Shown: in pieces, positions 1 to 9,099 of the stretch | How positions within the stretch are numbered: position 1 is the first letter of the stretch | Layout: the number at the start of each line of letters is the position of its first letter | Origin: a bacterium | GTDB taxonomy: Bacteria; Acidobacteriota; Aminicenantia; Aminicenantales; Aminicenantaceae | Direction of reading: 5' to 3' | DNA length: 57,395 nucleotides | NCBI GenBank assembly: GCA_018335295.1 | Contig: JAGXKI010000002.1 | Location: 66,643 to 124,037, forward strand | The notes under the pieces: generated by a model | What the model was told of the DNA's origin: nothing | What the model saw: the letters and a program-made list of their open reading frames with translations, nothing else | Database searches by the model: none | Program-made: the position numbers and the translations under genes

Positions 1-1793
1 TTGGTGGGAGGCCAAATAGCTCCCCGCCAGTATTGCTGATCTACAAATGCTGGATCTCCCCTGGATATAGTAGGAATCACATAATCTCCCCAAAATTCAT
101 CAGGATTGAGGAGATGTTTGACCATCCGCATGGCCTGGTCTTCATCCGGGATTCGGGCCAGTAAAGGATAGAAGTTGGAGGCTGCCTTCCGGTAGGATAA
201 TCTTCCGTCCCAGTGCTGATCAAAATAAAACCCCTTTCGATCATCCCAAAGATTGTTGTTGATGAGTTCTTTCATCTTTTTGTATTCTTGGAGGTAGGAT
301 TCATATTCGTATTTGCGGTTGAGAGCATTGGCGATTTGAGCTAAGCACCAAGAGTCCAGTGCATAAAGGGAATTCAAGTCCACACAATTCATGGTCATGG
401 TATCCGTTTCCTCATTGAACGAGGCCTCATCCCAGTTGGGCAGATCATCTTGTCCGGATTCCCACATAGCTCTCTTTATTCCAGGCACATCCTTCTCCCA
501 AGGAGGCACATTGGAAGAAACCAGTTCTGTATCACTCCCCCACTCCAAGAGTCCATCCCTGTTCCCATCTCTTCTCGGCTGTCCACTTTCATCTTCAGCT
601 TTCCAAAAATCATGCCACTTCTTCAAATAGGGATAAGCATACTTTAACATCTCCATATCTCCGGTCTTCAGGAAAATCTTCAACACCACATAGGAACCTA
701 CCGGAGGTTGTGAGCGATCCTGAGTCCCCCCATAAAAACCCCTCCAGTTAGGAATGTTTCCATTTGGATACTGAGTATTCAGCACAGCCTTCAGGATTTC
801 TTTGGCATGGAAAGGGCTTTCTATGGAAACTTCCAGAGCATTGAAAAAAGAATCCCACTCAAATATTGTCCAAAAATCAGTTTTTCCCTCTGAACGGGGG
901 AAAATCCATCTTCGTCCGGCCGGGGTATAGAGCCTGTGCTTTCCTGATTGATAAAGGATCATCCAGAACAGGTTGTTGGTTACAGCCTTGGGAACTCCCT
1001 CATAAAGCCCATCGACTCTCACTCGCCTCTTTTTGTACCTTTTTTCTTCCTCTTCCAAGAGGGAGTCAATGGTTTTTTCATTCTTATACCGGTAAATATG
1101 ATTCCGTAATATCTTTGGATCTTCCCCCACTCCAGCAACAAAATAAAGTTTTCTCTCATCCGTAGAAAAGAATTGAGTCAATTCTTGACCTTGAGAGGGA
1201 GAAATCACTTCTCCTTTCCGGCTTGTCCAAAGCAGATAATGATATTTTTTGAGAGTTTGACTCTCTCCCTTAACATGACCATCTGAGAGATGCTGGTATT
1301 TTCCTTCAAAATTCCAGGGAAAATAGTGAAACAGGCGGAGTTGGATGTATTGAGGCGCTTGAATTTTCCCAACGACAGTTCCCTCATCCTGACGGGACCA
1401 CTCCAGAACCAGACGGTCCGATTTTGAAGCTGGTTTCTGAAGGATAGGAGTCTTTTTCCCTTTATCAAAGGGCAAACTCATATCAAATTTCATTCGGGCA
1501 TACTGTCCATCCGGAGAATGAGGCCCTACCTCTGAAACCAGGTAAAAAAGATCCATCCCATCGGCAAGAGTATCCTCCTTCTTGACCTGAATCCTGAAGG
1601 CAAAGCCACTGTCCCTTCGGGGAACAAACACCATCCCTGACCAAGCTTGAGCTTGAAGAGCTCCCATATAGACATTATCCCAGGGATAATCAATCTTCCC
1701 CCTTACTCCCTGGACTAGAACCATTCCCATGATGAGAAACAAAAAGATACCCTTGAGACTCCTGAAAGGAAGCTGAATGGTTTTTTCTTTCAT
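1..1793 (-). CDS. Exported GH63/MGH1-like glycoside hydrolase, 3' end missing
   Basis: The reading frame is open from an ATG at 1793 to the left edge (597 codons), so the C-terminus lies outside the window. Residues about 10-30 form a hydrophobic signal segment (IFLFLIMGMVLVQG), implying export. The central part contains a WDSFFN stretch and the last visible residues read YWRGAIWPPT. Both are typical of the (alpha/alpha)6 barrel of GH63-type glucosidases, trehalases and mannosylglycerate hydrolase-like enzymes. Family knowledge points to hydrolysis of an alpha-linked oligosaccharide or glycoside; the substrate cannot be read from the sequence. It starts 43 bp after the radical SAM gene on the same strand and may be the last gene of that operon. 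The fold is fairly secure, the exact family less so. Confidence 0.75.
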   Translation of the reverse strand, partial: MKEKTIQLPFRSLKGIFLFLIMGMVLVQGVRGKIDYPWDNVYMGALQAQAWSGMVFVPRRDSGFAFRIQVKKEDTLADGMDLFYLVSEVGPHSPDGQYARMKFDMSLPFDKGKKTPILQKPASKSDRLVLEWSRQDEGTVVGKIQAPQYIQLRLFHYFPWNFEGKYQHLSDGHVKGESQTLKKYHYLLWTSRKGEVISPSQGQELTQFFSTDERKLYFVAGVGEDPKILRNHIYRYKNEKTIDSLLEEEEKRYKKRRVRVDGLYEGVPKAVTNNLFWMILYQSGKHRLYTPAGRRWIFPRSEGKTDFWTIFEWDSFFNALEVSIESPFHAKEILKAVLNTQYPNGNIPNWRGFYGGTQDRSQPPVGSYVVLKIFLKTGDMEMLKYAYPYLKKWHDFWKAEDESGQPRRDGNRDGLLEWGSDTELVSSNVPPWEKDVPGIKRAMWESGQDDLPNWDEASFNEETDTMTMNCVDLNSLYALDSWCLAQIANALNRKYEYESYLQEYKKMKELINNNLWDDRKGFYFDQHWDGRLSYRKAASNFYPLLARIPDEDQAMRMVKHLLNPDEFWGDYVIPTISRGDPAFVDQQYWRGAIWPPT

Positions 1794-1836
1794 TTTCAGT
1801 CGGTTTCGTCCATCACAAAATTGGCTGATGGCTTGA

Positions 1837-2856
1837 TTAACTTGCAAGCCGGGTAAGTCCGTATTCTTTAGCCCATCCCAGGGCTTCCGCATATTCACTT
1901 CTCTTCAGACGCCGGTCAATTTTTGGATATTCGGATGCTTTGTACTCGGGTCTATACTGGCTCATTAAATTCAAATAAGTATTTGAAGGTAGATTTTTGG
2001 AAACAAACCTTAAAAATTCTTTTGTCCCCGAAACTTCATTGGGAAGTACCAAATGTCTAAGTGCCAACCCCTTGACCGCCACTCCTCGGTTATTGATCCG
2101 TAAAGGTCCCACCTGACGGTTCATTTCCTGAACAGCTAATTGAGCATAATGAGGATAATTGTAGGCTTCATCGGAGCACCTGGCCGCTTGTCGGGGATCC
2201 ATGTATTTCAAATCCGGAAGATATATATCCACAACGTTGTCCAATAATTTTAAAATTTCCACCCTTTCGTATCCTCCAGTATTGTAAACCAGGGGTAAAC
2301 GCAAACCTTGAGGTATAGCCTTCTGCAAAGCATTGAGAATGCTGGGGAGATAATGGGTGGGAGTAACCAAATTGATGTTGTGGGCCCCCATTTTTTGAAG
2401 TTTCAGCATGGAATCTGCTAAGCGTTTATCTGAAATCTCCACTCCTTCTCCCTCAATACTTACCGAATAATTTTGACAGTAAATGCATCTCAATCCACAA
2501 TTAGAAAAAAATATAGTGCCGGACCCTTTCCTTCCCACTAGAGGCTTTTCCTCCCCAAAATGAGGAAAGGCACTGGAAACTTTCACTTTGGAGGTTGCCT
2601 GGCAGTTCCCTTTCTCCCCTTTTCGCCTGTTCACACGGCAATCCCGGGGACAGAGACGGCAGTTTTCATAAATTGAGTAGAGTTCTTTCACTCTCTCGGA
2701 AAGCTTCCCCTCCTCATAAACCTTCAGGTAAGAAGGATAAGTTTCCTTTTTTTCTTTGTTCATGAACAAAGAAACTTTTTTCCCCGAAACAGGAATCAAC
2801 ACTCCCCCCAATAAGACAGCCTCATAGAGAAATTGACGTCGGGACAATCGATTCAA
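1837..2856 (-). CDS. PflX-like radical SAM protein with twin-arginine leader
   Basis: A 339-residue radical SAM protein of the PflX/COG1313 type, related to pyruvate formate-lyase activating enzymes. The SAM-cluster motif CxxxCxxC is at C120, C124 and C127 (NCGLRCIYCQN). An N-terminal cysteine set C66, C69, C73 and C85 (CRLCPRDC plus GNC) is the usual second motif of this family. Unusually the protein begins with SRRQFL and a hydrophobic stretch, which looks like a Tat signal or anchor. Most radical SAM enzymes are cytoplasmic because they need SAM and a low-potential reductant. It follows the kynureninase-like gene by 29 bp and is probably co-transcribed. The physiological substrate is unknown; the family call is firm. 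Confidence 0.85.
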   Translation of the reverse strand: MNRLSRRQFLYEAVLLGGVLIPVSGKKVSLFMNKEKKETYPSYLKVYEEGKLSERVKELYSIYENCRLCPRDCRVNRRKGEKGNCQATSKVKVSSAFPHFGEEKPLVGRKGSGTIFFSNCGLRCIYCQNYSVSIEGEGVEISDKRLADSMLKLQKMGAHNINLVTPTHYLPSILNALQKAIPQGLRLPLVYNTGGYERVEILKLLDNVVDIYLPDLKYMDPRQAARCSDEAYNYPHYAQLAVQEMNRQVGPLRINNRGVAVKGLALRHLVLPNEVSGTKEFLRFVSKNLPSNTYLNLMSQYRPEYKASEYPKIDRRLKRSEYAEALGWAKEYGLTRLAS

Positions 2857-2885
2857 TATCTTTTCCTTTGTCTCTATTTTATATT

Positions 2886-4106
2886 TTAAAACTCAGAAGA
2901 ACGGTAAATCGTGTCAATTTCTTTGAATAAATATTCGATTTCTTCATCTGTGGTGTAGAAGTGAGGAGCTATCCTTAGGACATCAGGGTCCTTGTCCTTT
3001 CCTGGCCTGAAGTCCACTTTGATTTGCTTTCTTTCCAAACCTTGGTAGACCTTAGAAGCTTCGGGTAAACCCAAAGATACGGCTCCTCCTCTAAATCTTT
3101 CCTTTTCCGGTGAAAATAATTGAAACCCTCTATTTTTGGCCGCCTTTATAATCATTTCCGTTTGACGGAGAGATTTTTTTCTTATTTGAGATATTCCAAC
3201 TTCCCGGATGATTCCGAGTCCCGCCTTAGCTGTATACAGAGAAGGCACGGGAGGAGTCCCGCTCATAAATTTGTAGGATCCATTGGCATAGTCCATGGAA
3301 AGCTTGAACGAAAACGGCTCCTCATGAGCCACCCATCCTGTTAGATAAGGTTCCAGTGAAGAAGCCAATTGAGGCCGAACGTATAAAAACGCATTTCCAG
3401 GCCCCCCACACAGCCATTTTAAACACCCTCCCACATAAAAATCAATCCCTAAATCTTTCACATTAACCGGAACCGTCCCCGGAGCATGGTATCCATCAAT
3501 GAGAGTCAAAGCTCCCATTTCCCGAGCCTTCTGGCTTATTCGGGAAATATCCTGTATGTAGGCTGATTTAAAATAAACATGAGAAGTGGCTACCATAAGG
3601 GTTTTCTCATCGATACGCTCCCGGATCTTCTCAACCGGAATCCCCGCCTTCCCTTCACTCTTAACCAAATCGACTTCCCAACCTATAAACTCAGAAATCC
3701 GGGACACCGCATACAGGATGGAGGGAAAATCATGATCGGTCATCACGATTTTCCTTCTCTCTTTGTCTGGATTCCTAAATTGAGTAGAGAGTGCGACCCA
3801 ATGGCATTGGGTAGCATGGGGCATCATGGTCACTTCATCGTTCCCGGCGCCTAAAATTTCGGCGACCTGATTCCCCACTTCTCCAGACAAATCCCACCAC
3901 TCTTTCTCCCAAGCACTCACACCTTCCTGGGTCCACATCAAATAATATTTAGAAAGCTCCACACATGTGTCTTTGGGAACAGCCCCTAAAGAATTGCTGA
4001 TGAGATAGGTGCATTCCTTCAAAACAGGAAATTCTTCCCGAATCTCAGGCAAATCCTTTTCCAGGTTGAAATTTCCTTTTCCATCCGGTTTTTTATTCAT
4101 TCTCAA
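2886..4106 (-). CDS. Kynureninase-like PLP-dependent enzyme (class V aminotransferase fold)
   Basis: A 406-residue fold-type I PLP enzyme. The stretch IDGYHAPGTVPV followed by GGCLKWLCGGPG matches the PLP aspartate and the Schiff-base lysine region of kynureninases (GCTYKYLNGGPG in typical members). Kynureninase cleaves kynurenine to anthranilate and alanine with PLP. No other kynurenine-pathway gene is present here, so another C-C or C-S lyase or an epimerase activity is possible. The start at 4106 overlaps the stop of the upstream class V gene by four bases, which suggests translational coupling; an ATG two codons further in is an alternative. Unlike its upstream neighbour it has no signal peptide and should be cytoplasmic. 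Confidence 0.75.
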   Translation of the reverse strand: MRMNKKPDGKGNFNLEKDLPEIREEFPVLKECTYLISNSLGAVPKDTCVELSKYYLMWTQEGVSAWEKEWWDLSGEVGNQVAEILGAGNDEVTMMPHATQCHWVALSTQFRNPDKERRKIVMTDHDFPSILYAVSRISEFIGWEVDLVKSEGKAGIPVEKIRERIDEKTLMVATSHVYFKSAYIQDISRISQKAREMGALTLIDGYHAPGTVPVNVKDLGIDFYVGGCLKWLCGGPGNAFLYVRPQLASSLEPYLTGWVAHEEPFSFKLSMDYANGSYKFMSGTPPVPSLYTAKAGLGIIREVGISQIRKKSLRQTEMIIKAAKNRGFQLFSPEKERFRGGAVSLGLPEASKVYQGLERKQIKVDFRPGKDKDPDVLRIAPHFYTTDEEIEYLFKEIDTIYRSSEF

Positions 4107-5428
4107 CTGGGTAATCCTTTGTGTATATAATGAGAGACAGCTTCATTAAATTCATCCAACTCCTTAAGGGTAGTGTAGACACTGGGAGTTACCCGCATTC
4201 CGGTGACCCTCTCATTCTTTCCCGCTGTAGGGGGTATCCCCACATTGATGGTGTATATCTTATGTTTTTTAAAAAGAACATGGCACAGTTGAGCCATATC
4301 CATATTCTTCACCGTAAAGGTTCCGATCCCACAAGATTGAGCCGGATCATAAGGGGTTAAAATTTTTACTCCCGGTAATTTTCCGATGCTCTGAGCCCAA
4401 TAATTCCTCAAATAGCGGAGACGCTCCTCTTTCCTCGCGGCCCCGATCCCGTGATGAAAGGTAAGGGCTTCCCCGATGGCACATTCCAAATATTCCGGAT
4501 GAGTGCCGATATGTTCAAATTTCCGGATATCCTCACCCAATGGATTGGGAGCGGGAAATAAAGGCCAGATTTTTTTTATCTTATCCTTTCTCACATAAAG
4601 AAATCCTGTCCCTATGGGAGCCATCATCCATTTGTGAAGGTTAGCTCCATAGATCCCACAATTTAAATCTTTTTGTTTAAACTCAAAATGTCCAAAGGCA
4701 TGAGCTCCATCGATAACCACCTCAATTCCCTTTTCTCGAGCCAAACGGCAGAGTTCTTTGATAGGGAATATTTGCCCTGTGAGATTGGTGATGTGACAAA
4801 CAAGAATGAGTTTGGTCCGCGAAGTTATGTTCTTTTTAAAGAAATCGAGCAGGACCTTTCTGTTTTGGGGAGGATAAGGGAAATCAAATTTTTTTACTCG
4901 AATCCCTTCTCTTTTCTGACGCTGATAAAGAGCATTCTTCATGGAGGGATAATCATGGGAAGTCGTGAGGACTTCGTCTCCTTTGTGAAGTTCAAGTCCC
5001 AACAGAGCTATCTGCATGGCCTCAGTCACATTCCGGGTTAAAGCGATTTCTTCTGGAGAACACCCAAAAGTGCTGGCCAATCTTTTCCGGATGTATTCCT
5101 TTCGAGGTCGAAGAATCCTCCACATGTTGTAAGGGGGAGCACCGTTGGAAAAGTTCAAATATCTGTGTACCGCTTTCATCACCACTCGAGGAGCCGGATG
5201 AACCCCGCCATTATTCAAGTTGATGAAGCTTCGGTCAATATCGAAAGCCTTCTGGACCTGAAACCAAAAACTCTCATCTCTGGCGGCTTGATAAGGAGTC
5301 AATTTTTTTATTTCTTTTAACTTCTCTTCAAACGCGGAGTGAGCTTTTTTGGCCGTAACTCCCATAAGTCCTAAACTTCCCAGTCCCAAACTTAGATTCC
5401 TTAAAAAATCTCTCCGGCTTGAGGACAT
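4103..5428 (-). CDS. Tat-signal class V aminotransferase fold protein (isopenicillin N epimerase-like)
   Basis: A 441-residue PLP enzyme. Residues 1-30 are a clear twin-arginine leader (SSRRDFLRN followed by a glycine/leucine-rich segment), so it is probably exported folded with its cofactor. The PLP aspartate lies in VIDGAHAFGH and the internal-aldimine lysine in ANLHKWMMAPIGTG, the arrangement of the CefD/isopenicillin N epimerase-like group. Members include epimerases, desulfurases and lyases; the substrate is not predictable. AAGGAG lies 7 nt before the ATG and fixes the start. It is the first gene of the minus-strand operon, with a TTGACA/17 bp/TATGGT promoter upstream. Confidence 0.8.
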   Translation of the reverse strand: MSSSRRDFLRNLSLGLGSLGLMGVTAKKAHSAFEEKLKEIKKLTPYQAARDESFWFQVQKAFDIDRSFINLNNGGVHPAPRVVMKAVHRYLNFSNGAPPYNMWRILRPRKEYIRKRLASTFGCSPEEIALTRNVTEAMQIALLGLELHKGDEVLTTSHDYPSMKNALYQRQKREGIRVKKFDFPYPPQNRKVLLDFFKKNITSRTKLILVCHITNLTGQIFPIKELCRLAREKGIEVVIDGAHAFGHFEFKQKDLNCGIYGANLHKWMMAPIGTGFLYVRKDKIKKIWPLFPAPNPLGEDIRKFEHIGTHPEYLECAIGEALTFHHGIGAARKEERLRYLRNYWAQSIGKLPGVKILTPYDPAQSCGIGTFTVKNMDMAQLCHVLFKKHKIYTINVGIPPTAGKNERVTGMRVTPSVYTTLKELDEFNEAVSHYIHKGLPS

Positions 5429-5467
5429 ATACTATCTCCTTTCATCCCTTCATCATTATTTAACATA

Positions 5468-5496
5468 ACCATATATTTTTTAATAAAAAGTGTCAA
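5468..5496 (-). promoter_or_regulatory. Candidate sigma-70-type promoter for the class V aminotransferase operon
   Basis: Read on the minus strand, TTGACA (5496-5491) and TATGGT (5473-5468) are separated by 17 bp. The predicted start of transcription is near 5461, giving a leader of about 33 nt that contains the AAGGAG ribosome site. The -35 is perfect and the -10 matches four of six bases. It lies in the 190-bp divergent spacer. Confidence 0.5.
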
Positions 5497-5566
5497 ACAA
5501 TTCTCCAGGAAGGTTTGGCCAATTTTACTGAAAACAGTGAAAACGGAATCCCGATTGACCGATATT

Positions 5567-5595
5567 TTGTCTCAAAGTTTTCTTTCTTCTATAAT
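5567..5595 (+). promoter_or_regulatory. Candidate sigma-70-type promoter for the DUF362/ferredoxin gene
   Basis: TTGTCT (5567-5572) and a perfect TATAAT (5590-5595) are 17 bp apart. Transcription would start near 5602, only about 17 nt before the GTG at 5619. It shares the divergent spacer with the promoter of the minus-strand operon, about 70 bp away. Confidence 0.5.
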
Positions 5596-5618
5596 AGAAT
5601 ACGTTTCCGGAACACAAG

Positions 5619-6821
5619 GTGCCAAAATTGAATAAGAAATCCAGGGTTCCATCCAAAGTTTCCATGGTGAAATTGGAGGATTATCATGGTCCCCACATTT
5701 CCAAGGCTCTCCAAAAGTGCTTTGACCTGTTGGGAGGAATCCAGAATATTATTTCTCCTCGAAGCAAAGTCTTCGTGAAAATCAACCATCTCAGTCCTCC
5801 CTCACCCCCTTCGAAAGCCATAATCACCCATCCCTATCTGACCAGAGAAGTTCTGCGGTTCTTGAAGAACCTGGAATGTCAGATCACAGTCGGAGACGAT
5901 ATTCAATCTTTCCAAAAAAACGGCACCACTGTATCGGGTTACCGGCAGATGTGTGAGAAAATGGGAGTGGATCTGGTCAACTTAAAAGAAGTAGGATTTC
6001 AGGAAATTTCCTGTTCAGGGGCAAAGCTCAAGAGACTCCATCTATCCCCTCGGGTCCTCGAAGCCGACTGCCTCATAAATCTCCCCAAGCTAAAAACTCA
6101 CTCTTTTACTGTGTTTACTGGAGCGGTGAAAAATATGTACGGTATGATTCCATACGGACGGCGTCTTCACTACCACCGTCAATTCTCTCTTCCCGATGAT
6201 TTTTCCCAGATGCTTGTGGATATTTACGCCTCCATCCCCCCAAATTTAACCATCATGGATGCGGTAGTGGCTATGGAAGGGGAAGGACCTTCCGCCGGAC
6301 AGCCTCGAAAAACAAAGACCCTCTTAGCCAGTGAGGATGGAGTGGCTGTGGATGCCGTATCTTCCAAAATGGTGAGATTCCATCCCATGGATATACCCAC
6401 TACCTATCACGCCCATCAAAGATTTCTGGGCAATGGAGATATGAATTGGATTCAGGTCTTAGGAGAGGATCTCAACCATCGGATCGTGAAAGATTTTAAA
6501 CACTCTGAAGCTGCCACTGGAATGTTCCGCCGAAGGACCCCCCAACTCCTTTATGCCTTAATCCAAGGTCAGCTCACCCTTATTCCTGAAATCATTCCAC
6601 AAAGCTGCACTGGGTGCCAAGAATGCATCCGGATATGCCCTACTGGTGCCGCCCGATGGTTTAAAGGTAAAGCCTGGATCCATCCAGGTCCCTGTATTCA
6701 CTGCATGTGCTGTCACGAAGTCTGTCGATTTCAAGCGATTAAATTAAAAATGCGTCCGGTGGGCAAAATTGTCCGAAAAGGGATCTCCTTAACCCATCGA
6801 ATCCGAAGTTTATGGAAATAG
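5619..6821 (+). CDS. DUF362 protein with C-terminal 2x[4Fe-4S] ferredoxin domain
   Basis: A 400-residue protein with an N-terminal DUF362 domain (KVFVKINHLSPPSPP, then INLPKLKTHSFTVFTGAVKNMYG) and a bacterial ferredoxin domain. The cysteine motifs are CTGCQECIRICP and CIHCMCCHEVC, enough for two [4Fe-4S] clusters. Such fusions are frequent in anaerobes; their role is unknown but the ferredoxin part implies electron transfer. The first possible start is a GTG at 5619 with no clear ribosome site; an ATG at 5664 just before VKLEDYHGP is the main alternative. It is divergent from the class V aminotransferase operon and convergent with the small membrane protein gene. Confidence 0.85.
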   Translation: MPKLNKKSRVPSKVSMVKLEDYHGPHISKALQKCFDLLGGIQNIISPRSKVFVKINHLSPPSPPSKAIITHPYLTREVLRFLKNLECQITVGDDIQSFQKNGTTVSGYRQMCEKMGVDLVNLKEVGFQEISCSGAKLKRLHLSPRVLEADCLINLPKLKTHSFTVFTGAVKNMYGMIPYGRRLHYHRQFSLPDDFSQMLVDIYASIPPNLTIMDAVVAMEGEGPSAGQPRKTKTLLASEDGVAVDAVSSKMVRFHPMDIPTTYHAHQRFLGNGDMNWIQVLGEDLNHRIVKDFKHSEAATGMFRRRTPQLLYALIQGQLTLIPEIIPQSCTGCQECIRICPTGAARWFKGKAWIHPGPCIHCMCCHEVCRFQAIKLKMRPVGKIVRKGISLTHRIRSLWK

Positions 6822-6830
6822 GAGGGAGAA

Positions 6831-7106
6831 TTATTTCTGGTGAGGAGAAATCAGATTCAAAAAAGCCACAAACAGAGCCGCCCCGATCACGGCCCAGAGG
6901 ATGGGAAAAGGTTGAGAACCGAATCCAATCCACGGGAATAGAGGCAGATTCAATTGTCTGGCTATAAAAGTTCCGATCAGAGCACCAATGAAACCCAAAA
7001 CAATGGAACTCAAACACCCTAATTTTTTCCTTCCTGCCAGACTCCCGCCTATCGATCCTGTAATAAAGGCAATCAACACAAGGAATAAAAATGACAGAAT
7101 ACTCAT
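6831..7106 (-). CDS. GlsB/YeaQ/YmgE (transglycosylase-associated) small membrane protein
   Basis: A 91-residue hydrophobic protein with three predicted membrane segments and the glycine-rich pattern GSIGGSLAGRK...LGFIGALIGTFIARQL. That pattern is characteristic of the GlsB/YeaQ/YmgE family, small inner-membrane proteins often linked to stress responses and of unknown biochemical role. It follows the outer-membrane barrel gene by 6 bp on the same strand and is probably co-transcribed with it. Confidence 0.8.
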   Translation of the reverse strand: MSILSFLFLVLIAFITGSIGGSLAGRKKLGCLSSIVLGFIGALIGTFIARQLNLPLFPWIGFGSQPFPILWAVIGAALFVAFLNLISPHQK

Positions 7107-7112
7107 TTTTTC

Positions 7113-7727
7113 TTAAAAAAAATATTTGAGTCCGATCCGCAGCAGAAAAGAATTCAAGCTTACAGAAAAGTGTTCCTTCCTTGTCCCAAAATTCATATCA
7201 GTGATGGTGGTGGTTCCCTTTCCTTGTTTGTGTAAATATTCAAATTCTCCATACAAGGCCAACCGCTGGTTTATTTTCAGAAGAGCCCCACCCCCTGTCT
7301 GCCATCCCAATCCATCATCCACCTCTTGTCTAATAGTTATCTCAGGAATTCCTATTATATCCTCCTTTTTAAAACTCGTAAAAACCAACCCACCTCCAGC
7401 AAAAACATAGGGAACGAACCTGGCCTGAGGCCACAGATGGTAATGGATTGAGAAATAGAAAGGAGTTATAGTCAGAGACCCATCCAAAAGCTGATTTTCT
7501 CTTTGATGAACTTCATTTTTCCAGTATCCCACATCAAAGGCGAAAGCTATCCGTTTGGTGAAAGGGACCGAAAAGCCAAACCCGGATTCCAAACCCGCAT
7601 CTATGTTTTTTTCCCACAAATAGGAATAACCGATGTGGCCCCGAACATTCATTTTCACATTTTGTGCTAAGAGAGGATAAACCACGAATCCCGCCATTAA
7701 GAGGAAAATAGTCATTCTGCGAATCAT
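7113..7727 (-). CDS. Outer-membrane beta-barrel protein (OmpW/opacity-like)
   Basis: The ATG at 7727 is chosen because it opens directly onto a signal peptide (MIRRMTIFLLMAGFVVYP, probable cleavage after LLAQ); the frame extends upstream to 7763 without coding character. The mature part alternates polar and aromatic residues in strand-like blocks and ends LLRIGLKYFF, with the terminal phenylalanine used by the BAM machinery. These features indicate an eight-stranded-type outer-membrane barrel of about 180 residues. Function unknown. It is divergent from the M20 peptidase gene. Confidence 0.7.
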   Translation of the reverse strand: MIRRMTIFLLMAGFVVYPLLAQNVKMNVRGHIGYSYLWEKNIDAGLESGFGFSVPFTKRIAFAFDVGYWKNEVHQRENQLLDGSLTITPFYFSIHYHLWPQARFVPYVFAGGGLVFTSFKKEDIIGIPEITIRQEVDDGLGWQTGGGALLKINQRLALYGEFEYLHKQGKGTTTITDMNFGTRKEHFSVSLNSFLLRIGLKYFF

Positions 7728-7825
7728 TTTTTTTATCTTCCCTAAATCCGGGTTAAAAGTCAATGAACTTGGTTTAAAACAAGGGATGAATTTCTTCTCC
7801 AGTTGTGATAAGTATAGACTGTTCC

Positions 7826-8965
7826 ATGAAACAAATGATTCCAGACCTTCAAAAGTATTTCCAATCTCAAAAACAGAATATAGTTGATTTTCTCCAAGCT
7901 GTAGTGAACCTTGAATCTCCCTCCCTCAACAAGAAAGCTGTGGATACCTGTTCCGATTTTGTGGTTAAAGAAATGAAAAAGGAAGGAGCCTCAGTCACCT
8001 GTTTTCCTCAAAAAAAAATAGGAGACATCCATCTCATAGAATATCCTTCATATCACAAAAAGGAAGAATCCATGCTCATCCTCGCTCATATAGATACTGT
8101 TTTTCCGGTAGGCCGAATCAAAGAAATGCCCTTTCGATGGGAAGGAGAAAAAATCTACGGTCCTGGAGTGCTGGACATGAAGGCCGGACTGGCTATGGCT
8201 CTATTTTCTTTGAAAGCCATCAACGCATTCAATCTCCAGACTAGGAAAAATATTTTTCTTCTTATCAATTCGGCTGAAGAAATATCCAGTGAACACTCCT
8301 ACAAACTTATCCAGGAATGGTCCAAGAAGGCCTCCTTTGTTATCTGTCTTGAACCTGCCCTGCCGGGAGGGAATGTAAAAATACAGAGAAAGGGACGTTT
8401 GGTGGTGAATCTGGCTGCTTCAGGGAAAGCGGCTCATGCTGGAACTCCGGAGAAGGGAATCAACGCCATAGAAGAACTCATTTTTCACTTGGAGAAAATA
8501 AAAAATATTCGAGGTCAAGGGGTCACTCTCAACATCGGAACCATCCAAGGAGGAGAAAGAATCAACATCGTCGCAGACAGAGCCCAGGCCAATCTGGATA
8601 TCCGCTTTTGGAAAAAGGTCCAGAAACCCAAAATCCTCCAGTCTTTTTATCAGCTCCATCCTCTTCCCAAAGGAGCTTCTATCCACTGGAAGGTCACAAG
8701 TTTCACTCCTCCTATGGAAAGAACAAAGGAATCCGAAAGGCTTTTCTTCCGCATTCAAAATCTGGCCCAATCCTTAGGATTATCCCTGGAAGCAGGAAAA
8801 ACAGGGGGAGGATCGGATGCCTCTATTGCATCCAGTTTGGGTATTCCCACCTTAGATGGTCTAGGGCCGGATGGAGAAGGAATTCATTCTGCCGATGAAC
8901 ATCTTCTTCTCCCCTCTCTTTTGGAGCGCAGTTCCCTTTTAACTAAAATTTTATGTGAGATTTAA
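7826..8965 (+). CDS. M20 family zinc peptidase, glutamate carboxypeptidase (CPG2)-like
   Basis: A 379-residue M20 peptidase. Two-zinc site residues are visible: H88 and D90 (AHIDTV), D117 (GPGVLDMKAG), the EE pair at 151-152 (NSAEEISSE), E176 and a C-terminal histidine in GIHSADEH. The central part contains the dimerisation (lid) domain. The motifs GPGVLDMKAG and TGGGSDAS resemble CPG2-type carboxypeptidases that remove C-terminal glutamate from peptides or folates. No signal peptide, so cytoplasmic. The ATG at 7826 is preferred over an in-frame GTG at 7805. It probably acts downstream of the secreted proteases elsewhere in the window. Confidence 0.8.
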   Translation: MKQMIPDLQKYFQSQKQNIVDFLQAVVNLESPSLNKKAVDTCSDFVVKEMKKEGASVTCFPQKKIGDIHLIEYPSYHKKEESMLILAHIDTVFPVGRIKEMPFRWEGEKIYGPGVLDMKAGLAMALFSLKAINAFNLQTRKNIFLLINSAEEISSEHSYKLIQEWSKKASFVICLEPALPGGNVKIQRKGRLVVNLAASGKAAHAGTPEKGINAIEELIFHLEKIKNIRGQGVTLNIGTIQGGERINIVADRAQANLDIRFWKKVQKPKILQSFYQLHPLPKGASIHWKVTSFTPPMERTKESERLFFRIQNLAQSLGLSLEAGKTGGGSDASIASSLGIPTLDGLGPDGEGIHSADEHLLLPSLLERSSLLTKILCEI

Positions 8966-9099
8966 TCCATGTTGACTGGAAAAATAAATTCTGTTAGCTT
9001 AAATTTTGTATTAGAATAAATGTTTAGAGAGGGGCTCAATGGTTCATCAACCTCTATTATTTTCTTTTTCCCAACCCATTCATTTAAAGGAGGATTTAT

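Noticed and set aside
391-1468. Plus- and minus-strand open frames within the left-edge glycosidase
   Set aside because: They are shadows of the GH63-like frame, which runs uninterrupted from 1793 to the edge and carries recognisable motifs.
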